Shown: positions 1 to 8,914, counted from the stretch's first letter. The stretch is 64,000 nucleotides of DNA from Pseudobowmanella zhangzhouensis (GCF_042662685.1 NZ_JBHSYO010000008.1:124001-188000), one strand, 5' to 3'. Made by a program: numbers and translations. The notes: generated by a model from the letters alone, not told the origin.

Positions 1-102
1 TGCCGCCACAAAGCTAATATTGTGGTGACGCAAGGCGGTAAAAATCGCCCTGCACTGGATGTGATTAAAGCGCACATCCACCAAGCGTTAAAACAACAAT
101 AA
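1..102 (+). CDS. C-terminal end of an unrecognised protein (partial)
   Basis: An open frame enters from the left edge and stops with TAA nine bases before the nupC start. The visible 33 residues end in VIKAHIHQALKQQ, a basic, probably helical tail. I do not recognise the family from so short a piece. The tight spacing to the nucleoside transporter gene suggests one transcript, so a role in nucleoside or sugar metabolism is possible, but this is only inference from position. Confidence 0.6.
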   Translation, partial: CRHKANIVVTQGGKNRPALDVIKAHIHQALKQQ

Positions 103-111
103 GGAAAACGC

Positions 112-1320
112 ATGACAAGCATTATCGGTATAGCCGTTATTCTGGCTTTAGCTTACCTGCTGTCCGCAAACCGCAAAAACATTAACTGGCGCACCGTTGG
201 CGGTGCGTTTGCTATTCAGGCCTGTGTAGGCGCATTTGTACTTTATGTTCCTGCAGGTGCCCGCGTACTGGATTCGTTAACCGGGTTCGTAGCTAACATC
301 ATTAGCTACAGCAATAAGGGTATCGAATTTATGTTCGGCCCGGTCGGTGACAAATCCATCGGCTTTATGTTCGCATTTAACGTGTTACCCGTGATTGTAT
401 TTTTCTCGGCGTTAATCACCGTGCTATATCACCTGGGCATCATGTCCTGGATCATTCGTCTTATCGGTGGTTTCCTGCAATTGGTATTACGCACCAGTCG
501 CCCGGAATCTATGTCGGCGGCGGCAAATATATTTGTTGGTCAGACTGAGGCACCGCTGGTCGTCAAACCTTTTATTCCACACATGACCCGCTCAGAATTA
601 TTCGCGGTTATGGTCGGCGGTCTGGCGTCCATCGCTGGCTCCGTAATGGCAGGCTATGCCGGTATGGGTGTTGAACTGAAATACCTGCTGGCAGCAAGCT
701 TTATGGCGGCACCCGCTGGCCTGTTGATGGCAAAAATCATTATGCCGGAAACCGAACAGGCTAAAAACGAAGTTAGCGAACTGCAGGGCAGTGAAGACAA
801 ATACGCGAACATTTTTGAAGCTGCTGCAAGCGGTGCGGCATCGGGGATGCAACTTGCCCTGAACGTAGGCGCTATGTTGTTGGCCTTCGTGGCATTGATC
901 GCCTTATTAAACGGCATCATCGGCGGGGTAGGCGCATGGTTTGGTATGCCGGACCTGACGTTCGAACTGATTCTGGGTTATGTGTTTCAACCACTGGCTT
1001 GGGCACTGGGCGTACCATGGGAAGAAGCCAATATCGCCGGCAGCTTTATTGGTCAGAAACTGGTGGTCAACGAATTCGTGGCGTATTTGAGCTTTGTTGA
1101 CGCCCAATCACAGTTATCTGCATCCACTCAGGCCATTATTACTTTCGCTTTGTGTGGTTTTGCTAACTTCTCATCCATTGCCATACTGATGGGCGGCATT
1201 GGTGCGTTGGCACCAAACCGACGCTCAGAGATTGCTCAACTTGGTCTGCGTGCAGTTTTAGCTGCAACACTGGCAAACCTGATGAGCGCGGCACTGGCCG
1301 GATTGTTTTTATCAATTTAA
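112..1320 (+). CDS. nupC: NupC-type concentrative nucleoside transporter (CNT family)
   Basis: A 402-residue inner-membrane protein that should import nucleosides by cation symport (H+ or Na+). It shows the family's GQTEAPL motif at residues 143-149 and the late GFANFSSIAI motif near 350. Hydrophobic segments lie throughout, and the length fits bacterial CNT proteins (about 400). Start: ATG preceded by AAGGAAAA. It follows the partial gene by nine bases and is closed by a hairpin terminator. Substrate range (pyrimidine versus purine nucleosides) cannot be read from the sequence. Confidence 0.93.
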   Translation: MTSIIGIAVILALAYLLSANRKNINWRTVGGAFAIQACVGAFVLYVPAGARVLDSLTGFVANIISYSNKGIEFMFGPVGDKSIGFMFAFNVLPVIVFFSALITVLYHLGIMSWIIRLIGGFLQLVLRTSRPESMSAAANIFVGQTEAPLVVKPFIPHMTRSELFAVMVGGLASIAGSVMAGYAGMGVELKYLLAASFMAAPAGLLMAKIIMPETEQAKNEVSELQGSEDKYANIFEAAASGAASGMQLALNVGAMLLAFVALIALLNGIIGGVGAWFGMPDLTFELILGYVFQPLAWALGVPWEEANIAGSFIGQKLVVNEFVAYLSFVDAQSQLSASTQAIITFALCGFANFSSIAILMGGIGALAPNRRSEIAQLGLRAVLAATLANLMSAALAGLFLSI

Positions 1321-1324
1321 AACT

Positions 1325-1363
1325 AAAAAGCTGATCGTGGACAAATTTGCCCACGCAGCTTTT
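1325..1363 (+). terminator. Intrinsic terminator after nupC
   Basis: The outer stem AAAAGCTG/CAGCTTTT encloses an inner CGTGG/CCACG stem and begins a few bases after the nupC stop. The T-rich 3' arm completes a rho-independent terminator shape. Confidence 0.7.
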
Positions 1364-1420
1364 CGGTAGACTTAATACGACGTGTATTGTTACACCAGAT
1401 ATATTTAGGACACATTGAAT

Positions 1421-2260
1421 ATGAAACTTGTCGCTGTTGATTACGCATCAGACAACGCAGCCAAAGACTTTGTTGAGTCACTGCACCAAACTGGTTTTGG
1501 TGTATTAAAAAACCACCCGATTCAACAGAAAATGGTCGATACCATTTATGAAGCGGCTAAAGCGTTTTTCGCCAAAGACGAAAAATATGATTACCGCTAT
1601 AACGTCGGCACTCAGGATGGCTACTTCCCACCAGATGTATCGGAAGTCGCCAAAGGCCACACTGTTAAAGATATCAAGGAATACTTCCATTACTACCCGT
1701 GGGGTCAGTGCCCGGAAGAGCTTAAGCCTTATCTGTCTAGCTATTACGAGCATGCCATGAATCTGGCCAAAGAATTGCTGAACTGGATTGAGCAATATTC
1801 GCCGGAAGCTGTCGCGGCCAACTACTCGGAGCCGCTGTCAAACATGGTTAAAGACTCTGATCAGACCCTGTTGCGCGTGCTGCATTACCCGCCGTTTAAA
1901 GGTGATGAAGAGCCAGGGGCAATTCGTGCCGCGGCCCATGAAGATATCAACCTGATCACCATTTTGCCTGCCGCCAATGAACCTGGCTTACAGGTTAAGA
2001 CTAAAGAAGATACCTGGCTGGACGTGCCATGCGACTTTGGTAACCTGATCGTAAACATTGGTGATATGTTGCAAGAAGCATCTGGTGGTTATTTCCCATC
2101 GACCACGCATCGTGTGATTAACCCGGAAGGTCAGGATCAGTCACGCGGCCGGATTTCACTGCCTTTATTCCTGCACCCTCGTCCTGACGTTAAACTCTCT
2201 GAGCGTCATACTGCAGGTACCTATCTGCAAGAGCGTCTGCGCGAGTTAGGTGTCATCTAA
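1421..2260 (+). CDS. 2-oxoglutarate/Fe(II)-dependent oxygenase, isopenicillin-N-synthase-like
   Basis: A 279-residue soluble enzyme of the isopenicillin N synthase/2OG oxygenase superfamily. The iron-binding facial triad is readable: H173 and D175 (HED) and H230 (STTHRV). The 2-oxoglutarate-binding R-x-S follows at R244/S246 (GRISL). The N-terminal part (TGFGVLKNHP) matches the usual DIOX_N region. An upstream TTG at 1415 is in frame, but AGGA at 1407-1410 is correctly spaced for the ATG at 1421. It lies alone between two terminators. The substrate is unknown; members hydroxylate, desaturate or cyclise very diverse small molecules. Confidence 0.88.
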   Translation: MKLVAVDYASDNAAKDFVESLHQTGFGVLKNHPIQQKMVDTIYEAAKAFFAKDEKYDYRYNVGTQDGYFPPDVSEVAKGHTVKDIKEYFHYYPWGQCPEELKPYLSSYYEHAMNLAKELLNWIEQYSPEAVAANYSEPLSNMVKDSDQTLLRVLHYPPFKGDEEPGAIRAAAHEDINLITILPAANEPGLQVKTKEDTWLDVPCDFGNLIVNIGDMLQEASGGYFPSTTHRVINPEGQDQSRGRISLPLFLHPRPDVKLSERHTAGTYLQERLRELGVI

Positions 2261-2294
2261 AAGCGCAGATTCATCGAAGGTGAATTGTTAAGCG

Positions 2295-2326
2295 AGGACC
2301 TTTCCGTTATGGTTAGGTCCTTTTTT
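2295..2326 (+). terminator. Intrinsic terminator after the oxygenase gene
   Basis: The stem AGGACC/GGTCCT has a 15-base loop and is followed by six T. It sits only 24 bases before the phosphatase ATG. The phosphatase therefore either has a promoter inside the oxygenase gene or depends on readthrough. Confidence 0.8.
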
Positions 2327-2350
2327 GTACCCGTTATTTTGAAGAATGCC

Positions 2351-3979
2351 ATGAACAAGTTTCTCATGACCAGCCTGTTGCTCAGCGCCTTACCCGCAGT
2401 GGACGCTGTTGCAACCGAGCAACCCAAACTAATAGTGCAGATCACCGTAGACCAGTTACGTGGTGATTTACTCAAACGCTATGCAGATCATTTCGTCGCA
2501 TCAGGTAAAAGCAAAGGTTTTAAACGCTTTTTAGACGACGGCACCCTATACACTAACGCCCATTATCGCCATGCCACCACCCTCACAGCGGTAGGCCATG
2601 CGACGCTGGCGACGGGTGCAATTCCATCTCAACATGGGCTGGTTTCCAATGACTGGTATGATCGCAGCACAGGCAAGTCCATGTACTGCGTGGCAGATGC
2701 CAGTAATACTCTGCTAGGTGCCAAGGGCTACAGTTCTTCTGCTGCCAACTTGCTGGCTTCAACCTTCTCAGATGAGTTGTTTCAGGCAACCAATGGTCAG
2801 GCAAAAATATATGCAGTCTCGATTAAAGATCGCGGGGCGGTATTAACCGGAGGCCACCATGGCAAAGCATTCTGGTTTGATAAAAAGACCGGCAATATGG
2901 TGACCAGTACCTATTACTACCCCGAATTGCCTGCCTTTGCTGAACAGTTTAATCAGAGCGATGCCAAAGATGCCTACCTGGGCGCAAGCTGGTCACTTTC
3001 ACTGAAGGAAAGTCAGTATCATAATGATGCCAGCAACCGCCCCTATCAGATGCCACCTAAGGGCTTTAATCTGGGCTTCCCACATGGCATGCCGGCTGAC
3101 GCGTCCGCCACCTACTATGACATGCTAACTTACACCCCCTATGGTGATGAATTAACGGCGAAATTCGCACAACATGTGGTGGAAACCCAACAATTGGGTG
3201 CAGATGATATTACGGATTACTTATCCATCAGTTTCTCAGTAAACGACTATGTAGGCCATCGTTTTGGTCCTTACAGCCTGGAAGCAGAAGATAATCTGGT
3301 TCGTCTGGATAAAACCCTCGCCAATCTGTTCAGTTATCTGGATAAAAAAATCGGCCTGGAGCATGTGCTGATTGCACTGTCCGCCGACCATGGTGTGGAC
3401 GCGATTCCGGAATACAAAGCCCTGCGTGGCAGCCCGGCACTGCGTGCCAAAGCCGTCGAGGATATCAATGCTGCCGCCCTGTCAGTTGCCGCCGATTTGG
3501 GCATTAAAGGAGAGCTGATTGAGAAAATCGCTTTGCCGGATATCTACCTAAACTACAGCACAATAACCGCCTCGACCTCATCCATCGAAACAGTCGCACA
3601 AAAGCTGGCAGAGAAAGTGGCGCAGGTAAATGGCGTCGCATTAGCTCTGACGGCTAAAGAGTTAACCGAGCAGAATCTGCAATACGATCCGATCAAAGCA
3701 AAAGTGCAAAACTCTTACGTGGCCAGTCGCGCAGGTGACGTGGTCGTGGTGCAGAAGCGTTCTACCATGCTACAAAGCTATTCAGCGGCGACTCACGGTT
3801 CTCCATACAATTACGATACTTACGTGCCGTTGTACTTCACTGGCTGGAAAGTAAAAGCCAAAGAGTACACCCGTCCGGTATCGCCGGAAGATCTGGCAGT
3901 TACCCTATCCGCGGTATTGGGTATCACGCAACCGGATCGGGCTACGGGTCAGGTGCTAAATGAAATCGTCATCCGCTAA
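2351..3979 (+). CDS. PafA-type alkaline phosphatase (periplasmic phosphomonoesterase)
   Basis: A 542-residue exported enzyme of the alkaline phosphatase superfamily, expected to release phosphate from organic monoesters in the periplasm. Residues 1-20 form a signal peptide. The PafA active-site set is complete: nucleophile T79 (TLTAVGHAT), N100 (SNDWYD), and K159 and R161 (SIKDRG). The two-zinc site is D34, D299/H303 (NDYVGHRFG), D346/H347 (ADHG) and H482 (THGSPYN). The frame is open from 2285, but the ATG at 2351 starts a proper signal peptide. PafA enzymes are typically not inhibited by phosphate, which suits organic-phosphate use. No Pho box was recognised. Confidence 0.9.
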   Translation: MNKFLMTSLLLSALPAVDAVATEQPKLIVQITVDQLRGDLLKRYADHFVASGKSKGFKRFLDDGTLYTNAHYRHATTLTAVGHATLATGAIPSQHGLVSNDWYDRSTGKSMYCVADASNTLLGAKGYSSSAANLLASTFSDELFQATNGQAKIYAVSIKDRGAVLTGGHHGKAFWFDKKTGNMVTSTYYYPELPAFAEQFNQSDAKDAYLGASWSLSLKESQYHNDASNRPYQMPPKGFNLGFPHGMPADASATYYDMLTYTPYGDELTAKFAQHVVETQQLGADDITDYLSISFSVNDYVGHRFGPYSLEAEDNLVRLDKTLANLFSYLDKKIGLEHVLIALSADHGVDAIPEYKALRGSPALRAKAVEDINAAALSVAADLGIKGELIEKIALPDIYLNYSTITASTSSIETVAQKLAEKVAQVNGVALALTAKELTEQNLQYDPIKAKVQNSYVASRAGDVVVVQKRSTMLQSYSAATHGSPYNYDTYVPLYFTGWKVKAKEYTRPVSPEDLAVTLSAVLGITQPDRATGQVLNEIVIR

Positions 3980-3993
3980 CAGAAAGTAAAAAC

Positions 3994-4022
3994 AAAAAGG
4001 TCGGCACATGCCGACCTTTTTT
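3994..4022. terminator. Bidirectional terminator between convergent phosphatase and dipeptidase genes
   Basis: A perfect GGTCGGCA/TGCCGACC stem is flanked by an A run on the left and a T run on the right, so it can terminate both strands. It overlaps the dipeptidase stop codon. Confidence 0.9.
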
Positions 4023-5202
4023 ATGAAGATTTCTGCAGGTTTTCTGCTATTTGCTCTACCTGACGCCATAATCGCAGGGTGTTCCCCCCCATGATTTGTG
4101 CAATCTCTTCGTCCTTGTAACCGCGGTCGAGCAAGCCCTGAATTAAATAAGGATAATACGACACATCTTTGAGATTCTCTGGCAAGGAATCACCTACCCC
4201 GTCAAAGTCCGAGCCGATACCGACGTGATCGATACCAATCAGCTTCACCACATAATCAATATGATTCAGCACATCTTCCAAAGTAGCAAACGGGAATGGA
4301 TTGGTCGCTTTATAATCCTCAACCGCCTGTTTTGCCGCGTCACCTTCTGCACTGTCACGCACTTTATCGCGTTTGCTATACCAGTCCCGAGCCGTTTGGT
4401 TGATAAAACTGGAGCCAAAATTTATCTGAATTACACCCCCATTTTTGGCCAACGCCCTGAGCATATCATCATCCATATTACGCTCGAATCCGGGGGTAAA
4501 TTTACGCAACGAACTGTGCGAGGCAATGACCGGGGCTTTAGAGATTTCGATAGCCTGGTAAAACGCCTGATCAGACACATGGGAAATATCCACCATCATG
4601 CCCAATCGATTCATCTCGGCTACCAGTTCTTTTCCGAACGGACTCAAGCCTTTCCACTGACGACGCAAATCATAAGATGAATCAGCGATATGATTACTCT
4701 CTGAGTGTGCCAACGTAATGTAGCGGATGCCACGATCATAGAAATGCTGCAATTTCGCGAAATCACCCGCGATGGGAGTACCATTCTCCATTCCCATAGC
4801 CAGCGCTATTTTGCCGTCAGCGAAGGCGCGCTCTACCTCATCCACGGACGCAGCCATGGTAAACTTTTGTGGCGCCCGGGCAACAATCGCCTCAGTTAAA
4901 TCAATCATCATATTAGCTAATTGATCGCCGCCACCACTTTGTTCATAACGGGCTGGGATATAAATCGACATAAAAGGCGCATTCAGACCACCAGCCAATG
5001 CGCGTGGATAATCGAAATCCCCTTTCGCAGTCGCTTTAGTCACATCTTCCCAGCCTTCAACTAAGCGAATTGGCACATCGATATGGGTATCGACCAGAAT
5101 ATGTTTTTGCGCCAATTGATGGGCTTTTGCTGACGGTTCCTGGCTGTGAACAGCCATTGAGCAGGCGGTCGCAACAACGACGGCCAGTAATGCCTTTTTC
5201 AT
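4021..5202 (-). CDS. Membrane dipeptidase, renal dipeptidase family (M19)
   Basis: A 393-residue exported zinc dipeptidase. Residues 1-20 are a signal peptide. Metal ligands of the M19 family are visible: H40 and D42 (VDTHID), E139 (GMENG), H208 (DISHVSD) and H229 (ASHSS), with D332 in GSDFDG. The family hydrolyses dipeptides, including D-amino-acid-containing ones and dehydropeptides. The start has AGGATTAAC upstream. The DyP peroxidase gene ends 15 bases before it on the same strand, so the two are probably cotranscribed; no functional link between them is obvious. Confidence 0.92.
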   Translation of the reverse strand: MKKALLAVVVATACSMAVHSQEPSAKAHQLAQKHILVDTHIDVPIRLVEGWEDVTKATAKGDFDYPRALAGGLNAPFMSIYIPARYEQSGGGDQLANMMIDLTEAIVARAPQKFTMAASVDEVERAFADGKIALAMGMENGTPIAGDFAKLQHFYDRGIRYITLAHSESNHIADSSYDLRRQWKGLSPFGKELVAEMNRLGMMVDISHVSDQAFYQAIEISKAPVIASHSSLRKFTPGFERNMDDDMLRALAKNGGVIQINFGSSFINQTARDWYSKRDKVRDSAEGDAAKQAVEDYKATNPFPFATLEDVLNHIDYVVKLIGIDHVGIGSDFDGVGDSLPENLKDVSYYPYLIQGLLDRGYKDEEIAQIMGGNTLRLWRQVEQIAENLQKSS

Positions 5203-5216
5203 GTTAATCCTTTAAT

Positions 5217-6131
5217 TTAAACGTATTTTTTAATGAAACTGATTGAAGGGGCAAAGAATGCGCAACCGGTTTGCACTGTGGTGAAATCCAGCAGCCGGTC
5301 GTATTGCCCTTCCCTATCCAGCGCGACCAGATTTTCCAGCATATGCCGAAATGGCTTCACCGTTCGCGCACAGGTAACCAAATACATGCCCTGCTCGTGC
5401 ATATCTCCATAGGGCATGCCCTGCTGAAGTAATTTTATCGGCTCGCCAAATTTATCTACAGAGATGCGCGTCGCATGGCAAGCCGGACTTCTGGCATGGT
5501 CATCCAGCTCTGAATTAGTGTCTTTGCTACGCCCCATAATATATTCCTGCTCAGCGACCGATAACCGCTCCCATTGGGCTAAGTTATGCTGGTAGCGTTG
5601 AACATGGATATAACTGCCTCCGGCAAATTCCGGATCTTCCTCACCCACCAACGCCACATCTAACTTTGCCATCCCTCTGGGGTTGTCATACCCCATCACA
5701 AAGCCAGTCAAATCACGACCATCTAAAAAGCGGAATCCTTTAATCTGTTCAACCAATTCCGTATATGGGCTGAGCAAACGGCACACCTCAACGCCCAGTT
5801 GATGACAGACATCGGCGCGATCGGCTCTGATTTGAATAAATAAATCGAATGGGATAACCGGCATACGCGGTTCACGCTTTCCGGTGTCAGGAAATGGCGC
5901 GAGTTCAGCAGGCGTGTTGTGCGGATAAATCTCTGACCAAAAGTTACTGCCGATAGCAATCATGCCCGACAACATCGCCTCAAAATATTCTTGCTCATTG
6001 TAATAAAACAGATCTAACAGCATCGCTAAACGCTCACGCAACGCCGCGTAGTCATCATCGACCACGTTAAACATCAGATACAGACTGTGCAGATTGGGCT
6101 CGGCGCAAATGCCTTTTTGAGGTTGTGCCAT
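5217..6131 (-). CDS. DyP-type heme peroxidase, YfeX-like
   Basis: A 304-residue cytoplasmic DyP-type peroxidase of the YfeX/DypB group, expected to bind heme. The GxxDG-like element with catalytic Asp is at residues 135-139 (RFLDG, D137). The probable proximal heme His is H219 (ACHATR), and the C-terminal MPYG and CART elements are present. Odd: where characterised DypB has distal R244 and N246 (in R-D-N-M-P-F-G), this protein reads Q236-Q-G238-M-P-Y-G, so both distal residues are replaced. The enzyme may have altered peroxidase activity or a different role. It has no signal peptide and is first in a pair with the dipeptidase gene. Confidence 0.87.
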   Translation of the reverse strand: MAQPQKGICAEPNLHSLYLMFNVVDDDYAALRERLAMLLDLFYYNEQEYFEAMLSGMIAIGSNFWSEIYPHNTPAELAPFPDTGKREPRMPVIPFDLFIQIRADRADVCHQLGVEVCRLLSPYTELVEQIKGFRFLDGRDLTGFVMGYDNPRGMAKLDVALVGEEDPEFAGGSYIHVQRYQHNLAQWERLSVAEQEYIMGRSKDTNSELDDHARSPACHATRISVDKFGEPIKLLQQGMPYGDMHEQGMYLVTCARTVKPFRHMLENLVALDREGQYDRLLDFTTVQTGCAFFAPSISFIKKYV

Positions 6132-6200
6132 GGTTAAGTAATCATTTGTTTTCGTTATAGAAAATAAATTAGCACGAATTGGCTAAAAGCCGTTAGCAAC

Positions 6201-6226
6201 AAAAAAGCCTCGCGAGTGCGAGGCTT
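6201..6226 (-). terminator. Intrinsic terminator after amtB
   Basis: On the minus strand the stem AGCCTCGC/GCGAGGCT is followed by a T run, immediately downstream of the amtB stop. Confidence 0.88.
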
Positions 6227-6243
6227 TCAAATAGCTTGGTTGA

Positions 6244-7497
6244 TTAGGACTTAGTGAAATCCGGGTAGGCTTCCAGACCACATTCACTGATATCCACGCC
6301 TTCGTACTCTTCTTCTTCACTAACGCGCAGACCAATGGTAGCTTTCAGGATCAGCCAGACGATAGCCGAGACAACAAATACCCATACAAATATCGTTAAT
6401 GCACCAATCAATTGTCCGCTGAACGACGCGCCGCCGTCTTCAGTCAACGGATTGGTTACTGGTACCAGTAACAGACCCAGCAAACCAACAACACCGTGTA
6501 CAGAAATCGCACCCACTGGATCGTCAATTTTCAGCTTATCCAGGGTAATGATGGAGAACACCACCAGTACGCCACCGATAGCACCAAACAGCGTCGCCTG
6601 CAGTGGTGTCGGCGTTGAAGGCTCAGCCGTAATCGCAACCAGACCGGCCAGTGCACCGTTAAGCGCCATGGTTAAATCTGCTTTACCAAACATCACACGA
6701 GCCAGTAGCAGCGCAGCAATCAAACCACCCGCTGCGGCAGCGTTGGTATTCATAAATACCACGGCAACAGAGTTGGCACTTTCGACGCTGGCTGTGGCTA
6801 ATACAGAACCACCGTTAAAGCCAAACCAGCCCATCCACAGGATGAAGGTACCCAATGTGGCCAATGGCAGGTTAGCCCCCGGAATCGCGTTTACACGGCC
6901 ATCAGCTGCGTATTTACCTTTACGCGCACCTAACAGCAGTACACCAGACAATGCAGCCGCGGCGCCAGCCATATGCACGATACCTGAGCCAGCGAAATCG
7001 GAGAAACCTAAATCGCCAAGGGTATACATGCCAAATACCGCTTCACCACCCCATGTCCAGCGTCCTTCCATCGGGTAAATAAATGCAGTCATCACCACTG
7101 AGAATGCCAGGAAAGTCCACAGCTTCATTCGTTCCGCCACTGCACCAGACACAATGGACATTGCGGTGGCAACGAACACAACCTGGAAGAAGAAATCTGC
7201 AGAAGGAGCATAAGTTGCAGGCTCTTCAGCACCGGTTGCACCGTCAGCCATAATGCCATCTAAGAACCAAGCAAAATCCGCGCCGCCATACATAATGCTG
7301 TAGCCACAAATCATATACATGGTACAGGCGATCGCATACAAGGCGACGTTCTTGGTCAGAATTTCTGTAGTGTTTTTGGCGCGAACTAAACCCGCTTCCA
7401 ACATGGCAAAGCCTGCCGCCATCCACATTACCAATGCACCACAAACCAAGAAATAGAAGGTATCGAGTGCGTAACTTAATTCAAATGTTGTTTCCAT
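6244..7497 (-). CDS. amtB: Ammonium transporter AmtB
   Basis: A 417-residue Amt/Rh channel of the inner membrane that carries ammonium/ammonia into the cell. The conserved Asp of the recruitment site is D167 (SDFAGSG). The twin pore histidines are H175 (GIVHMAG) and H334 (SVHGVVG). The C-terminal tail (DISECGLEAYPDF) is the cytoplasmic part that contacts GlnK. Known Amt proteins are trimeric and are closed by unuridylylated GlnK under nitrogen plenty. It follows glnK by 14 bases in the classical glnK-amtB operon and shares its sigma-54 promoter. Confidence 0.97.
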   Translation of the reverse strand: METTFELSYALDTFYFLVCGALVMWMAAGFAMLEAGLVRAKNTTEILTKNVALYAIACTMYMICGYSIMYGGADFAWFLDGIMADGATGAEEPATYAPSADFFFQVVFVATAMSIVSGAVAERMKLWTFLAFSVVMTAFIYPMEGRWTWGGEAVFGMYTLGDLGFSDFAGSGIVHMAGAAAALSGVLLLGARKGKYAADGRVNAIPGANLPLATLGTFILWMGWFGFNGGSVLATASVESANSVAVVFMNTNAAAAGGLIAALLLARVMFGKADLTMALNGALAGLVAITAEPSTPTPLQATLFGAIGGVLVVFSIITLDKLKIDDPVGAISVHGVVGLLGLLLVPVTNPLTEDGGASFSGQLIGALTIFVWVFVVSAIVWLILKATIGLRVSEEEEYEGVDISECGLEAYPDFTKS

Positions 7498-7511
7498 GAG
7501 ACAGCCTCCCC

Positions 7512-7850
7512 TTACACTGCTTCGTCGTCAGTTTCGCCAGTACGAATGCGTACCGCGTGCTGCAGGTCATACACAAAAATTTTGCCATCACCAATTTTAC
7601 CGGTGCGCGCTGCACCCATAATGGCCTCGACTAAGCGATCTACCTGATCATCACCGATGGCAATTTCCAGTTTCACTTTGGGTAGAAAATCTACCTGGTA
7701 CTCTGCACCACGATAGAGTTCAGTGTGTCCTTTCTGACGCCCAAAGCCTTTCACTTCTGTGACGGTCAACCCGTCGATGCCAATCTCTGAGATGGCTTCC
7801 CGAACATCATCAAGCTTAAATGGCTTGATGATGGCACTGACTAGTTTCAT
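7512..7850 (-). CDS. glnK: Nitrogen regulatory protein P-II (GlnK)
   Basis: A 112-residue P-II signalling protein. It begins MKLVSAIIKPFKL, has the T-loop tyrosine Y51 (RGAEYQVDF) that GlnD uridylylates, and the ATP/2-oxoglutarate-binding TGKIGDGKIF segment. The frame is open to a GTG at 7859, but AGGAG is eight bases before the ATG at 7850, and 112 residues is the standard length, so I use 7850. Its job is to sense 2-oxoglutarate, ATP/ADP and glutamine status and to block AmtB when nitrogen is plentiful. The sigma-54 promoter and the adjacent amtB favour GlnK over GlnB. Confidence 0.96.
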   Translation of the reverse strand: MKLVSAIIKPFKLDDVREAISEIGIDGLTVTEVKGFGRQKGHTELYRGAEYQVDFLPKVKLEIAIGDDQVDRLVEAIMGAARTGKIGDGKIFVYDLQHAVRIRTGETDDEAV

Positions 7851-7906
7851 ACGTGGCACTCCTGTCGGAACTGATGTTGATTTTGGTTAGATTTATCAGT
7901 AACTAA

Positions 7907-7921
7907 ACAAGTGCCATGCCA
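7907..7921 (-). promoter_or_regulatory. Sigma-54 (-24/-12) promoter of glnK-amtB
   Basis: The minus strand reads TGGCAT-GGCAC-TTGT. This matches the consensus TGGCAC-N5-TTGC with correct spacing and the invariant GG and TTG. It lies 57-71 bases upstream of the glnK ATG, predicting a leader of about 45 bases. Confidence 0.8.
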
Positions 7922-7984
7922 AAAGAAATAGTCTTTAAATTTCAGCATGTTAGCTATAGACAAATGAATTTACAGAAAACTAAC

Positions 7985-7999
7985 GCACCATTTTGGGGC
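7985..7999 (-). promoter_or_regulatory. Candidate NtrC (GlnG) binding site
   Basis: GCACC-ATTTT-GGGGC matches the NtrC dyad GCACC-N5-GGTGC with one mismatch. It sits roughly 90-105 bases upstream of the predicted sigma-54 start, a normal enhancer distance. Confidence 0.5.
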
Positions 8000-8034
8000 G
8001 GCGCATTATCTTCGCGCATTAAAGCCGTGCAGAG

Positions 8035-8913
8035 TTAATCAGGAAGTTGGTCGAGACGCTGAATAATCTGTAAAACCAATTCTGCGCTGTTCATTACGAA
8101 CGTCCGGGAAAGGTTTGCCGCATTGTCGCGTGGAGTGTGATAACGCTCATGTGCGCTACCGCCGAAAAAGATCACCGGGATATTTTGTCGGTAAAATGGG
8201 TAATGATCGCTTGCTCGAAGCCAATCAAACTGTTGTCCTTGCTGCGTGCGAAACATACGCCCTTGCACCCGCAGCGCACATTCCGTCTGTGGTTGCACGT
8301 ACTGCTCAATCACCTGCTGCTGTTCTTTGCCTAGTAAGCGATGAAACACAGCTAAGCGACAACCCCGCTCTGGCTCACCTAGCATGTCCAGATTGATATT
8401 AAGTTTTATTTTTTCCACCGGAATCGGACTGTTTTGCAAAAAGGCGTAGGAGCCATACAAGCCAGATTCTTCACCATCGGTCGCCACAAACAATATCGAA
8501 TAGTCGGGTGCATGAATAACGAAATAGTCTGCCAGAGCCAACATAACCGCAACCCCTGACGCATTGTCATCTGCGCCGGGAAAATAATCATGTAAAGACC
8601 CACCTAAATGGTCAAAATGTGCCGTTAGCACGAAATACTGTTCCGGTTTTTTTTTACCTCTTATCTCACCGACAATATTTGCTCCGGCTTTGCCACGGAA
8701 TTCAAATGCTTTTAAGTAATTATTGCTGTTGATTGGAGCGAGACCAATCTGAGAATATCGATGGGCTATATATTCAATAGCCATTTCATTGTGGCCAATC
8801 CGCCGACCTGAAAATGCTGGACTGCTCAGCATCTCAATATCATGCCACAAGCTATCGTCCAACTGTGTTGGTATCGCCGTCAGTAAAGAGACCATTAAAT
8901 AAACTGACAGCAC
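8035..8913 (-). CDS. M28-family zinc peptidase, exported
   Basis: A 292-residue metallopeptidase of family M28 (aminopeptidase Y/glutaminyl-cyclase fold). Zinc-site motifs are readable: H99/D101 (AHFDHLG), D115-D116 (GADDNASG), E148-E149 (DGEESG), D176 (NLDMLG) and a late His in YHTPRDN. The N-terminus is hydrophobic and probably an export signal. The first start is GTG at 8913, two bases after the stop of the upstream lipoprotein gene; an ATG at 8895 is the alternative. The near-touching arrangement implies translational coupling with the lipoprotein. The substrate is not known. Confidence 0.85.
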   Translation of the reverse strand: MLSVYLMVSLLTAIPTQLDDSLWHDIEMLSSPAFSGRRIGHNEMAIEYIAHRYSQIGLAPINSNNYLKAFEFRGKAGANIVGEIRGKKKPEQYFVLTAHFDHLGGSLHDYFPGADDNASGVAVMLALADYFVIHAPDYSILFVATDGEESGLYGSYAFLQNSPIPVEKIKLNINLDMLGEPERGCRLAVFHRLLGKEQQQVIEQYVQPQTECALRVQGRMFRTQQGQQFDWLRASDHYPFYRQNIPVIFFGGSAHERYHTPRDNAANLSRTFVMNSAELVLQIIQRLDQLPD

Positions 8914-8914
8914 C

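Noticed and set aside
6335..7078. A 247-residue reading frame opposite amtB
   Set aside because: It lies wholly inside amtB on the other strand and has Ser/Thr/Pro-rich composition without any domain; it is a shadow of the real gene.
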